Origin: JBPBPI01 sp050954885
GTDB taxonomy: Bacteria; Pseudomonadota; Alphaproteobacteria; Caedimonadales; Caedimonadaceae
Assembly (NCBI GenBank): GCA_050954885.1
Contig: JBPBPI010000125.1
Span: 1 to 48,551 of the forward strand
Direction of reading: 5' to 3'
DNA: 48,551 nt
Shown: one piece after another, positions 17,349-24,667 of the stretch
How the letters are laid out: the number at the start of each line of letters is the position of its first letter
Position numbering within the stretch: position 1 is the first letter of the stretch
Notes under the pieces: model-generated
Told to the model about the DNA's origin: nothing
What the model saw: only the letters and a program-made list of their open reading frames with translations
The model's database searches: none
Program-made: the position numbers and the translations under genes

Positions 17349-17471
17349 CTAAAAATTCTTTTTTAATTAATTTTAATGTCAAAGAAATGAACTACTTTTA
17401 ATAAATTTAGACAGAAAAAATATGAATTTATTAAATATTATTCTTATGTCTAAATTTGATGGATTAGATTT

Positions 17472-18287
17472 TTATTCTTCTCGGAGTAAAGTAGGATTTG
17501 ATTCCAAACTTTTTTTCATTTGTACAAATACATTATTAATAAGAGCAATATTTAAATAAGTACTATCTTTAATATGAGGTTGAATTTTGGTTAATTTATT
17601 AAGATTCCATTTTGTCTTTTGAAGTTCTGGATCTACAAAATTATATTTTCGCTAATTTAAAGGTTTTGGATTATTAAATTTAATCTCTTCTAAGATTTGA
17701 CTGCGGACACTATAGGGAATTAAACCTTCTTCAACGAAAGCATTTAAGAATTTGTCAAGTTCAAGCGTGTTACGAGACTCTAAAAAATCCTTAAATCTAG
17801 GAAATTCGTCTTCAAGTAGATTTTTTTTTAATAATCTTTCATATAGAAGAGGATCTTTCTTTTTCATATGAACATAAATGATAATGTTGTCATCTTTATA
17901 ACCACAAATACTAATTTTCTCAATATTTGATGTATAGTGATATGGTTTGACACAAAATTGGCGATTTAAAGGAGAATTACCATGATTCTTAGTTTCTGAA
18001 AAAATACCAAATGTTCTCCAAGGCATATTTTTTATCTTTGTTTCTTCACTCACTTTTTTCAGTGAATATTTTTGTTGCCTTTCTTCTTCTTGTAACAAAT
18101 CATAGGTATTTGGAGAAAACTCATCTATTTTCTTTGGTATTGGTTGTTTTGTAGCTTTCAATAAATCTTCTGTATTTGGAAAAAATGGATCTATACCGGA
18201 TGCAGAACATAAATTTGCTGTTGTCAAACCCATCAAAATTGACAACGATAAAGTTAAAACGTATTTACGAACAATTGTTTTGGTCAT
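17472..18287 (-). pseudogene. Exported protein of the same leader family, interrupted by an in-frame TAG
   Basis: From ATG 18287 the frame runs 211 codons to TAG at 17654-17652. It continues in the same frame for 59 more codons (VDPELQKTKWNLNKL, KKSLESNPTLLREE) to TAA at 17474-17472. The continued frame is free of stops and ends in Glu-Glu like the neighbour at 16431. The signal peptide MTKTIVRKYVLTLSLSILMG is nearly identical to both neighbours, and AAAGGAG precedes the ATG. The mature part has no NTAN1 motifs. It contains a short internal duplication (PFFPNTEDLL, EFSPNTYDLL) and a later Lys/Leu-rich region. It is a 270-residue protein with a nonsense codon or a shortened 211-aa protein. Function unknown. 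Confidence 0.6.
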
Positions 18288-18394
18288 CTGAAAACTCCTT
18301 TAATTATATACCTTAAATTTTGATATGAAATATTTTCCATTATATGTCAATAACTTAGAATAATTTTCTATCTAAAGTCATAAAATAATAGTTA

Positions 18395-19156
18395 TCAATC
18401 TGATTTTGGATTTGGCTCCAAATCTGGCTCAATTTTTAAAAAATCAGATAAATAAAGACGTCTAAATCTACCAAATGAAGATTTTTTTTCTAAATTATCA
18501 AATGCGGAATTTTGAAGTTCAAGATCTAAAATTTCTAGTCTTTGAGAATAATTTTTTCCCAGACTTAATTGAGAGAAATCAAATATATCAAAAACGTTAC
18601 CTGTACGTGCATCAATCGCCATCTTGTCAGATGAAAATAATTTTGATGATTTAACAACAATATTGGGTTGATTTTCAATAAAATTAATGACCTTAATTAG
18701 ACGTTCATCTACATAATTGCCACCTGCAAAATGTATTTCTAGTGAAGAATCTTCATGAGATCTTAAGGTCGTAAACATAAATTGCAACGCGGTTATTTCA
18801 GTGAACAAATCTAGATGGCAAAGAGCTGCTGATTTAGTCTCAAAATTATAAATGCCTATAATAATACCTGAATCTGCATCACAAGATCCTATGATAGGAT
18901 AAGGATGCTCATAATTTGTATACCCAACATAACTCAATAAAACATTTCTGGCTTCTTTTGAAGAAAATGTACCTTTTACAAATTTTGGTTGAATCAAATT
19001 TAATTGATCAATTCTTTGTTGTTGTTTTTCATAAAATTTAATATCAGGAAATAATTCTTCTTGATCATTTGAGGCAAGGCATAAATTTGTTGCTAGCCCA
19101 ATCAAAATTGATAAGGTCAGGGATAATACATTTTTTCTCACAATTGTTTTGGTCAT
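18395..19156 (-). CDS. Exported NTAN1-like protein, copy B (predicted to lack the catalytic cysteine)
   Basis: A 253-aa paralogue of the protein at 16431-17348, with the same signal peptide (MTKTIVRKNVLSLTLSILIG) and the same order of blocks: QLNLIQPKFVKGTFSSKEA, ALCHLD (111-116), LEIHFAGGNYVDERL (139-153), MAIDARTGNVFDIF, and the tail FLKIEPDLEPNP. At the position of the presumed nucleophile the sequence is IIGSCDADSGIIIG. Gly97 replaces Cys, though Cys92 lies five residues earlier. It may therefore be a pseudo-enzyme, or use a shifted cysteine. AGGAG is well placed before the ATG. It heads the three-gene tandem cluster. Confidence 0.68.
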   Translation of the reverse strand: MTKTIVRKNVLSLTLSILIGLATNLCLASNDQEELFPDIKFYEKQQQRIDQLNLIQPKFVKGTFSSKEARNVLLSYVGYTNYEHPYPIIGSCDADSGIIIGIYNFETKSAALCHLDLFTEITALQFMFTTLRSHEDSSLEIHFAGGNYVDERLIKVINFIENQPNIVVKSSKLFSSDKMAIDARTGNVFDIFDFSQLSLGKNYSQRLEILDLELQNSAFDNLEKKSSFGRFRRLYLSDFLKIEPDLEPNPKSD

Positions 19157-19252
19157 TTGAAAACTCCTCTGTTAGTTTTATATCAAAAATTAACATAAAT
19201 TATTTTTAGGGTATTTCAAATACTTATAATTGCTATTCAATATTTTTTAGAT

Positions 19253-19801
19253 TCAAAGGCTACTGACATACCATTCAGAGGCAATACTTAAATTAACAGA
19301 CTTTAAAAATTCTTGTTTAGGCCTATCATGTGATCCGCACACCACTAATAACTGAGATACGTCATGGACTTTGGCGTCCTGACGTAACTTTTTTAGAAGT
19401 GCGCCACCAACTGACTGCCAATAGGAAGGGCAGGTCACACAAAAATTATCAACGTTCAGAGTTTTACCACCAGGATTATAGACCGCGGGTGCTTCGATGA
19501 TTTGACCAATCACAAAACCCAAAAAATTATCTTGAGATTTGGCCACCAAAATCAAATGGTCTTCAATGTTCAATAACTCATTAAACCAATCAAATTGGAT
19601 GTTTTCCGCATCATTTGCATAACGCCAAAATTGTGGTTGTGCTTTTTCATACGCATGTCGTTTTTGGTAAGACAGCGCGACCATGTCGCGAAGATCATCA
19701 AATGTTGCAGAGGATATGTTAAAATTTAAAGCGTCAGACATAATTTTATCATTGTTGATTTTCACAAGATTGAATGATGATAAGTCACCGAATTTTTTCA
19801 C
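19253..19801 (-). CDS. GNAT-family N-acetyltransferase
   Basis: Up to 182 aa from GTG 19801; an internal ATG at 19741 (MSDALNFNISS) would give 162 aa and fits the domain edge better. GNAT features: ISSATFDDLRDMVALSYQKR as first strand and helix, HLILVAKSQDNFLGFVIGQI as strands 2-4, VDNFCVTCPSYWQSVGGALL as the acetyl-CoA-binding loop and helix, and LLVVCGSHDRPKQEFLKSVN as the last half. It lies 27 bp after the HxlR-type gene and is probably in its operon. The substrate cannot be predicted. Confidence 0.75.
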   Translation of the reverse strand: MKKFGDLSSFNLVKINNDKIMSDALNFNISSATFDDLRDMVALSYQKRHAYEKAQPQFWRYANDAENIQFDWFNELLNIEDHLILVAKSQDNFLGFVIGQIIEAPAVYNPGGKTLNVDNFCVTCPSYWQSVGGALLKKLRQDAKVHDVSQLLVVCGSHDRPKQEFLKSVNLSIASEWYVSSL

Positions 19802-19828
19802 ACAAGGTGAAAGCTCTTTAAGGTCAGG

Positions 19829-20179
19829 TTATATAACATTTTCTTTTCGCCAACGATGGGCAATATCGTCCATGATCATAAACATCGTTCGTAATTCAAG
19901 ACCGCGATCTGTCATTGTATAGGTTACCTTAGGGGGGATTGAAGGCTCATAATGACGTGAAACCAGGTTTGCTTTTTCTAATTCACGTAATTTATCGGTC
20001 AAAACTTTGGTTGAAATACCATTTACGTGACGTTTAAGTTCATTAAATCGCAAAGGCCCTTCCTGAATCAAAGTCCTGAGTAAGTTACATGTCCATCGTC
20101 CAGTCATCAAGTGCATAAAGGAATCTATCGGGGAATTATCTAAAGTCATGTGATCTTTCACTATATCTGTCAACGACAT
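19829..20179 (-). CDS. HxlR-family winged-helix transcriptional regulator
   Basis: A 116-aa DNA-binding protein. The HxlR core is clear: GRWTCNLLRTLIQEGPLRFN, ELKRHVNGISTKVLTDKLRE, and the wing LVSRHYEPSIPPKVTYTMTD followed by RGLELRTMF. Such regulators usually control an adjacent enzyme gene and respond to redox or aldehyde stress. The downstream acetyltransferase is the likely co-transcribed partner. The cysteine in the helix before the HTH (TCNLL) could be a sensor but is not diagnostic. Confidence 0.9.
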   Translation of the reverse strand: MSLTDIVKDHMTLDNSPIDSFMHLMTGRWTCNLLRTLIQEGPLRFNELKRHVNGISTKVLTDKLRELEKANLVSRHYEPSIPPKVTYTMTDRGLELRTMFMIMDDIAHRWRKENVI

Positions 20180-20400
20180 AAGTCTATTTAAAAAATTAAA
20201 GTAACTAAGAATATATTATATAACTTAGTTTTAAAAATAAACTAGTGTTTCTAAATAAATTTAATTTATTTTTAAAATTTGGTGATTTAAATGAAATAGA
20301 AAACGACTTATATAAAGCAAGTAAATTTGATCCAAGCGATTGTTTTTTAGTTTTGTTATGATTAGAGTAAAATCGAAAATAAAATAACCTAGCTAAAAAA

Positions 20401-20529
20401 ATGCTCATTACCATTTTTTCAATGCTTGCTAAGTTAGAAAGAGACTTTAATTTAAAACCTGTAAAAGAGGGGCGATACTCACATGTAGCAAAGAGTATAA
20501 AATTTGAAAAAACCAAAGAGATTTTTTGA
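20401..20529 (+). pseudogene. Remnant of a serine recombinase (resolvase-like)
   Basis: A 42-codon frame reads MLITIFSMLAKLERDFNLKP followed by VKEGR. This resembles the helix-E segment of Tn3-type resolvases (iF.alAeFERdLI.ERtkeGr). Upstream bases (20265-20400) give further broken resolvase-like phrases (FDPSDCFLVLL) interrupted by stops. There is no catalytic N-terminus. The rest of 20180-20655 is AT-rich with no gene I can support. Confidence 0.45.
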
Positions 20530-20661
20530 GTTTTAATATATGATAAAGATAAAATTTTTCATCCGTATTGATTGGATATTTTTATGCAAACAATAATTAC
20601 AACTCACCTGAGTTGTAGAAAGTATTTATCTTTATTAACAAATTAAACCAAGTTTTTGCAC

Positions 20662-21561
20662 ATGAATAATCTCATTTTCTATAAAAAACAATTTAATCTT
20701 GCCAATGCTACTTTCATACCTATTGAGCATGAAGAGGCAATGGTTGCCATTGTATATAAAGTTATTTTTCTAAAAAGCAGCGCATTAATTTTGAAAATAT
20801 GTCCGCGTGCTGAAGATTACTGGCGTGAAATTTATTTTTTAAATTTTCTTGCAGATTCATTACCAGTCGCCAAAATTCTACAGGTAGAACCACCAACTAT
20901 ATCAAGTTATGGTGCTATATTAATGGAGTGTTTTTCTGGTAATCTACTGAATAAAAAAGACATTACCGATAAAATTAGCTATGAAGCTGGGGCATTACTC
21001 GCAAGTCTTCATCTTAATCGAGTTCCCCAATATGGTGATTTGACTCAAGAACACAGTTTAAGCCCAGATCCACGTACTCCATTTATGAATAAATTTGAAG
21101 AAAGTTTTTCGGAATGTAGTAATACTTTACCAAAAGATCTCATTGAAAAATCCTGGCAATATTATAAAACACATGTTGATGCTTTGAATTTAGTAGATGG
21201 CGCATGCCTCATTCATCGTGATTTTAGACCTGGCAATATAATGGTACTTGATGGTAAAATTACAGGTATTATTGATTGGGCTTCCGCACGTGCAAGCTTT
21301 GCCGAAGAGGATTTTAGTCCTTTGGAACTTGATGAATGGTCAAGTGAATCCAAGCTTAAAAAATTCTTTTTAAAAGGTTATGCGAGCATACGTACAATCC
21401 CTAAGTATCAGTTCATAATTACTCTTTTGCTCATGAATCGTGTTTTTTCAATTATTGGATTTATTGTTAAAAAAGGAACTTGGAATAATATTAATGCTTC
21501 CATTTATCAGGCTAATCTTAAATATTTAGATGACTTTTTTAAAAAAAATAATTATTACTAG
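20662..21561 (+). CDS. Aminoglycoside phosphotransferase (APH)-family kinase
   Basis: A 299-aa small-molecule kinase of the APH/choline kinase fold. It has an N-lobe lysine region (SALILKICP), a hinge GAILMECFSG, the catalytic loop LIHRDFRPGNIMV (catalytic Asp near residue 187, Asn near 192) and the metal-binding Asp in GIIDWASA. The ATG at 20662 is chosen over an in-frame TTG six bases upstream. It could modify an aminoglycoside or macrolide, or be a metabolic kinase. The neighbouring AadA-like gene favours antibiotic modification. The codon use is AT-rich. Confidence 0.85.
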   Translation: MNNLIFYKKQFNLANATFIPIEHEEAMVAIVYKVIFLKSSALILKICPRAEDYWREIYFLNFLADSLPVAKILQVEPPTISSYGAILMECFSGNLLNKKDITDKISYEAGALLASLHLNRVPQYGDLTQEHSLSPDPRTPFMNKFEESFSECSNTLPKDLIEKSWQYYKTHVDALNLVDGACLIHRDFRPGNIMVLDGKITGIIDWASARASFAEEDFSPLELDEWSSESKLKKFFLKGYASIRTIPKYQFIITLLLMNRVFSIIGFIVKKGTWNNINASIYQANLKYLDDFFKKNNYY

Positions 21562-21620
21562 TTTAGTTTAGATATGTGGAAAAATACAACATACTGATAA
21601 ATTAAAGCCAATGGATTGTT

Positions 21621-22469
21621 TTAAGAAATTTTGATGGATCTGTTTAAATTATCGGATAGCATAATCTCGGACATTTTATCATTTATTTTACTTAAGATAA
21701 AATCAGCGCAGGGTTTTATAAGTTCTTGTATGTCATCCCAATACTCATTTTCTTCACCTATACAAATTGCCTTTGCCCGTTTTAACACGGGACGATATTT
21801 TTCTGGTAAGCGGTCAATCACCCACTCTGCCGCCGCTGGTTTGGAACGAATGGTATCTGTTGTAACAGTGCTCCAAATTCGAGCAAGCGTTAATAAAACA
21901 TTACGGGTATCGTGATCGAGATCAGATATTAAATTAGGTAATCCGTCCTTCATCGCCGTTATAAAATCTTTATAAGGAACCTGACAAAGCAATTGATCTG
22001 GTTTTGCCCCTGTTAATGTATGACTGGCTCGTAAAATCTGCGTGATGGGTAACGCAAGATCAGGCATTTCTTTGGTTTGCCAGGGTTCTATGTTTTCTTG
22101 CTCAAATTGCTCCCGCAAACACTCTCCATATTGAAAATCAAATTTTGGCGGATAACGCCAGGGATTGATGTCGGATTTCTGAACGATCGTCATTTCAATC
22201 GGTCGTTTGCCTTCTTTGATCTCAAGGCTTGAAATTTTAAGTAAAGCTGTCACAAGCTTGACTTTTTCATCATGTGTTGTGGCGCGATTGGATACCACGA
22301 ATAAATCAATATCGCTATATTTTTGAAGGCCTTCTAAAATAGATGATCCATACACGTATACGGCTAATAAATCTTGTTTAAAAATTTCTTGAATTAAAGT
22401 GAGACACTGATAGATTTGATTATTTTCGTTTGGATCAAGTTTTAAAGTAGAAAGATTTATTACTGTCAT
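21621..22469 (-). CDS. aadA-like: AadA-type aminoglycoside (3'')(9) adenylyltransferase
   Basis: A 282-aa nucleotidyltransferase that would adenylylate streptomycin and/or spectinomycin. The N-terminal nucleotidyltransferase fold has YVYGSSILEGLQKYSDIDLF (Gly-Ser 41-42, Asp53, Asp55) and a likely catalytic Glu in RPIEMTIV. The C-terminal helical domain matches AadA blocks: WRYPPKFDFQYGECLREQFE, DTRNVLLTLARIWSTVTTDT, and AAAEWVIDRLPEKYRPVL. Length is close to AadA (about 260 aa). It is convergent with the APH-like gene. No integron attC site or cassette context is visible, so it looks like a chromosomal form. Confidence 0.9.
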   Translation of the reverse strand: MTVINLSTLKLDPNENNQIYQCLTLIQEIFKQDLLAVYVYGSSILEGLQKYSDIDLFVVSNRATTHDEKVKLVTALLKISSLEIKEGKRPIEMTIVQKSDINPWRYPPKFDFQYGECLREQFEQENIEPWQTKEMPDLALPITQILRASHTLTGAKPDQLLCQVPYKDFITAMKDGLPNLISDLDHDTRNVLLTLARIWSTVTTDTIRSKPAAAEWVIDRLPEKYRPVLKRAKAICIGEENEYWDDIQELIKPCADFILSKINDKMSEIMLSDNLNRSIKIS

Positions 22470-22533
22470 AGAGTTGATTTTATATATTTAAACAAATTTC
22501 ATAACATAAAAAACGCAACTAAATAGCTGCTAA

Positions 22534-22554
22534 ATCTTAAAAAACTTTTAAGAT
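22534..22554 (-). terminator. Possible AT-only hairpin downstream of tRNA-Glu
   Basis: ATCTTAAAA and TTTTAAGAT form a 9-bp stem with a 3-nt loop directly after the tRNA 3' end. The stem contains only two G-C pairs' worth of stability and there is no T tract beyond it, so a terminator role is uncertain. Confidence 0.3.
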
Positions 22555-22555
22555 A

Positions 22556-22630
22556 TGGCGTCCCCAGCGGGATTCGAACCCGCGTTACCGCCGTGAAAGG
22601 GCGGCGTCCTAACCACTAGACGATGGGGAC
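22556..22630 (-). tRNA. tRNA-Glu (anticodon UUC)
   Basis: A complete cloverleaf can be drawn. The acceptor stem GTCCCCA pairs with TGGGGAC, followed by discriminator G and an encoded CCA (75 nt in all). The anticodon loop CTTTCAC sits on a CCGCC/GGCGG stem and reads UUC (Glu). The T loop is GTTCGAATC. It is an isolated tRNA at the edge of the accessory region with the antibiotic-modifying genes and the broken exporter, a typical integration neighbourhood. Confidence 0.97.
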
Positions 22631-22685
22631 CTGGTGTGATGACAAATATGTACCCGTTATTGATGCCAAAATCAAGATATAAATA

Positions 22686-22880
22686 TCACTTATTTTGATC
22701 TTTATTTTCATGATTATCGTAAGTTATTTCATAAGGCAATTCCTCACCAAAATTTTTGTTATCTCTATCGAACTTATAGATATTGCCGGGATGACGTTGT
22801 CTCATAAATTCAGAAGTTTTAAATTCTCCGGTTTCAATTGGCAGAGAAGGATCTCTTAGGGGTAACGATGTGCATACTTT
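22686..22880 (-). other. Unassigned open frame without a standard start
   Basis: Directly after the exporter stop codon (22883-22881), and in the same frame, about 64 sense codons follow to TGA at 22688-22686. The translation includes LPIETGEFKTSEFMRQRHPG and FGEELPYEITYDNHE. The only ATG lies midway and would give 36 residues. I do not recognise it. It may be a gene remnant or a chance open stretch. Confidence 0.25.
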
Positions 22881-24288
22881 TTAACACCTATTAGTTAATG
22901 GTAAATGCTGTTTCAATTTCATAAATGCGGGAAAGAGAAAAAAAGCAAACAATATTAGGATTAGAGTACTTAAACCTCCAATTAAAGCGGCAAGATGAGG
23001 AGTAACAGCTACAGCGATTAAGCCAGCTCTGACATTGCCTAACTGTGTTGCAGAATTGTCAAATATATACTCAAATGCTGAAACACGAGATCGATAGCTA
23101 TCGGGTGTCGCTTTCTGAATTATTGTACTACGTAAAGCTGCAACACAACTATCAAAAGCTCCCATGAAAAACAATAACCAAAGGCTTAAAATAAGGGAGG
23201 TACTTAGCGAAAAGCCAATAACACTCAGCGCCCACAAGCCGCAAAATGTAACCATTACCAGGGCAGGTGAAGTGATATGTTTTAGACGACCAGATAGTAG
23301 CATTGCGACCAGCCCACCTAGGGACGGAGCCGCTAACATGAGACCTATAGCTGAATGAGGTTATGTTTTGACCTAGTCATAAGATTATGATCAAGTTTGT
23401 TCAAAAAGTTTAAAAGTGTATAATGAGGCAGTACATTTTCTTAAATTTATCCCATATTTTGTAACTCATTTGCTAAAAATATTAAAGACAAAATATTAGG
23501 TCAATTAGCTATAATTGTTCTGCATTGCCTCCAAAGCGACTTGCATTGATGGCAGGGAAGAGGGCATTAGGCATACCAAAAAAAGCTAAAGCGAAATCAA
23601 CATAAAGAGCTCCAATTAAAATTGGTGCAGATTTTACAAATTTTAGACCTCCTATCATTGATGACCAATTTTTCTTTTTTTCTATGTGCTCATGACCAAT
23701 TGGTGGAAGACGTATAATTCCATAAAGAGCTGCACAAAAACTACACATATCGATAAAGTATAATGTTGCAATCCCATATTTCATAACCAAAATACCCCCA
23801 AGTAAAGGTCCTATAATCATTGCTTTATGCATGGCGAAAACACGTAATGTCACAGCTGATTGCAAATGTTCTGCCTTGATAATGCGTGGTAAAATTGCTG
23901 TTCCCACTGGCACGCTTAGAGCGCCTAATAAAAAAATCCAGCCTGTCATACAATAAAGAAAGAAAATATTACGACCCTCTAGTAAGGCATATATCCAAAG
24001 AGAAGCACATCCTAAGAGTTGTAAAGAAGTTGCAATGAGCACAATCTTGCGTCGGTCGAGCCGATCTCCCAACGCACCACCCCACAAAGCCAACAAAATA
24101 GAAGGAATGCCGGTGAACAAACCAATAGTACCCACGGCTAATGAATTGTTTGTAATCTTAAAAACTTGAAGTATTACAGTAAATACCGTTAAATGATTAC
24201 CAATTGCCGACAAGGTGGATCCAATCCATAGTCGACGATAAGCCGGATAAAGCCATAGAGGTTCAAGATCAATTAGCCATGTACGCAT
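22881..24288 (-). pseudogene. MFS exporter (EntS-like) interrupted by a miniature IS element
   Basis: The N-terminal part (24288-23509, 259 codons) begins WLYPAYRRLWIGSTLSAIGN and carries the MFS loop GGALGDRLDRRK. The C-terminal part (23339-22881) resumes with MLAAPSLGGLVAMLLSGRLK. Deleting the 164-bp element at 23348-23511 plus one TA copy restores one frame: GGNAEQL joins GLMLAAPS with no lost or gained base. The intact protein would be about 415 aa with 12 membrane segments, like EntS-type drug or siderophore exporters. The two halves are unlikely to work separately. The ATG has no strong ribosome site. Confidence 0.88.
23348..23511 (-). mobile_element. 164-bp miniature element (internally deleted IS630-type copy)
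   Basis: Flanked by TA on both sides (23346-23347, 23512-23513). Its ends are imperfect inverted repeats beginning TAGCT(A/G)A and continuing for about 27 bp with TTTTG(T/A)C. One end, read on the minus strand, matches the left end of the IS at 48459-48551 up to and past the transposase start codon (ATGAGTTAC). The other end matches the right end at 1-93. The internal transposase region is deleted, so it must be moved in trans. Confidence 0.85.
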
Positions 24289-24357
24289 TTTTTATTTCCT
24301 GATCGATAAGGAGATTTACCAATTTGTCTCAATAAATATTTATTTAGTGTCTCATAA

Positions 24358-24623
24358 ATGTATGTCGAATTTTCTTCATGCAAGTCAAACCTTTAGAGTC
24401 TGAGCTTAGAGCATTACTGGGCGAGAACTTCAACATCATTGGCGAGCCAGAAAAGATAGGAAAACCTTTAAGCTATACCTTATCTTCTTATCGAAGGATT
24501 CGAGTTGGCGATATCCGAATCATTTATAAAGTGTATCCTGATAAAGTTGACGTGTATGTGATTGCTATAGGTCCCCGACGCGATGATTTTATCTACAAAG
24601 AGGTTCAAAAACGTTTACCTTAG
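24358..24623 (+). pseudogene. RelE/ParE-type toxin, probably frameshifted near its start
   Basis: From ATG 24378 an 81-aa frame carries the C-terminal RelE core: GKPLSYTLSSYRRIRVGDIR, IIYKVYPDKVDVYVIAIGPR and DDFIYKEVQKRLP. The family normally starts with a strand such as M.YkVeFs, which is missing in this frame. It appears in the +1 frame just upstream at ATG 24358 (MYVEFSS). About 15 residues between them are absent. No antitoxin partner is found on either side. The shorter 81-aa protein could still be made, so loss of function is not certain. Confidence 0.55.
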
Positions 24624-24667
24624 TTTTTTTATATTAAAAAAATCAATAATTTAAAAAGATGATCTTT

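Noticed and set aside
20205..20516. 103-aa minus-strand open frame
   Set aside because: Low-complexity Ser/Phe/Leu/Lys composition from AT-rich DNA. The plus strand at 20401-20529 carries the more convincing resolvase remnant.
21621..22469. AadA-like gene as part of an integron cassette
   Set aside because: No attC-like 59-base element, integrase or cassette array is visible around it.
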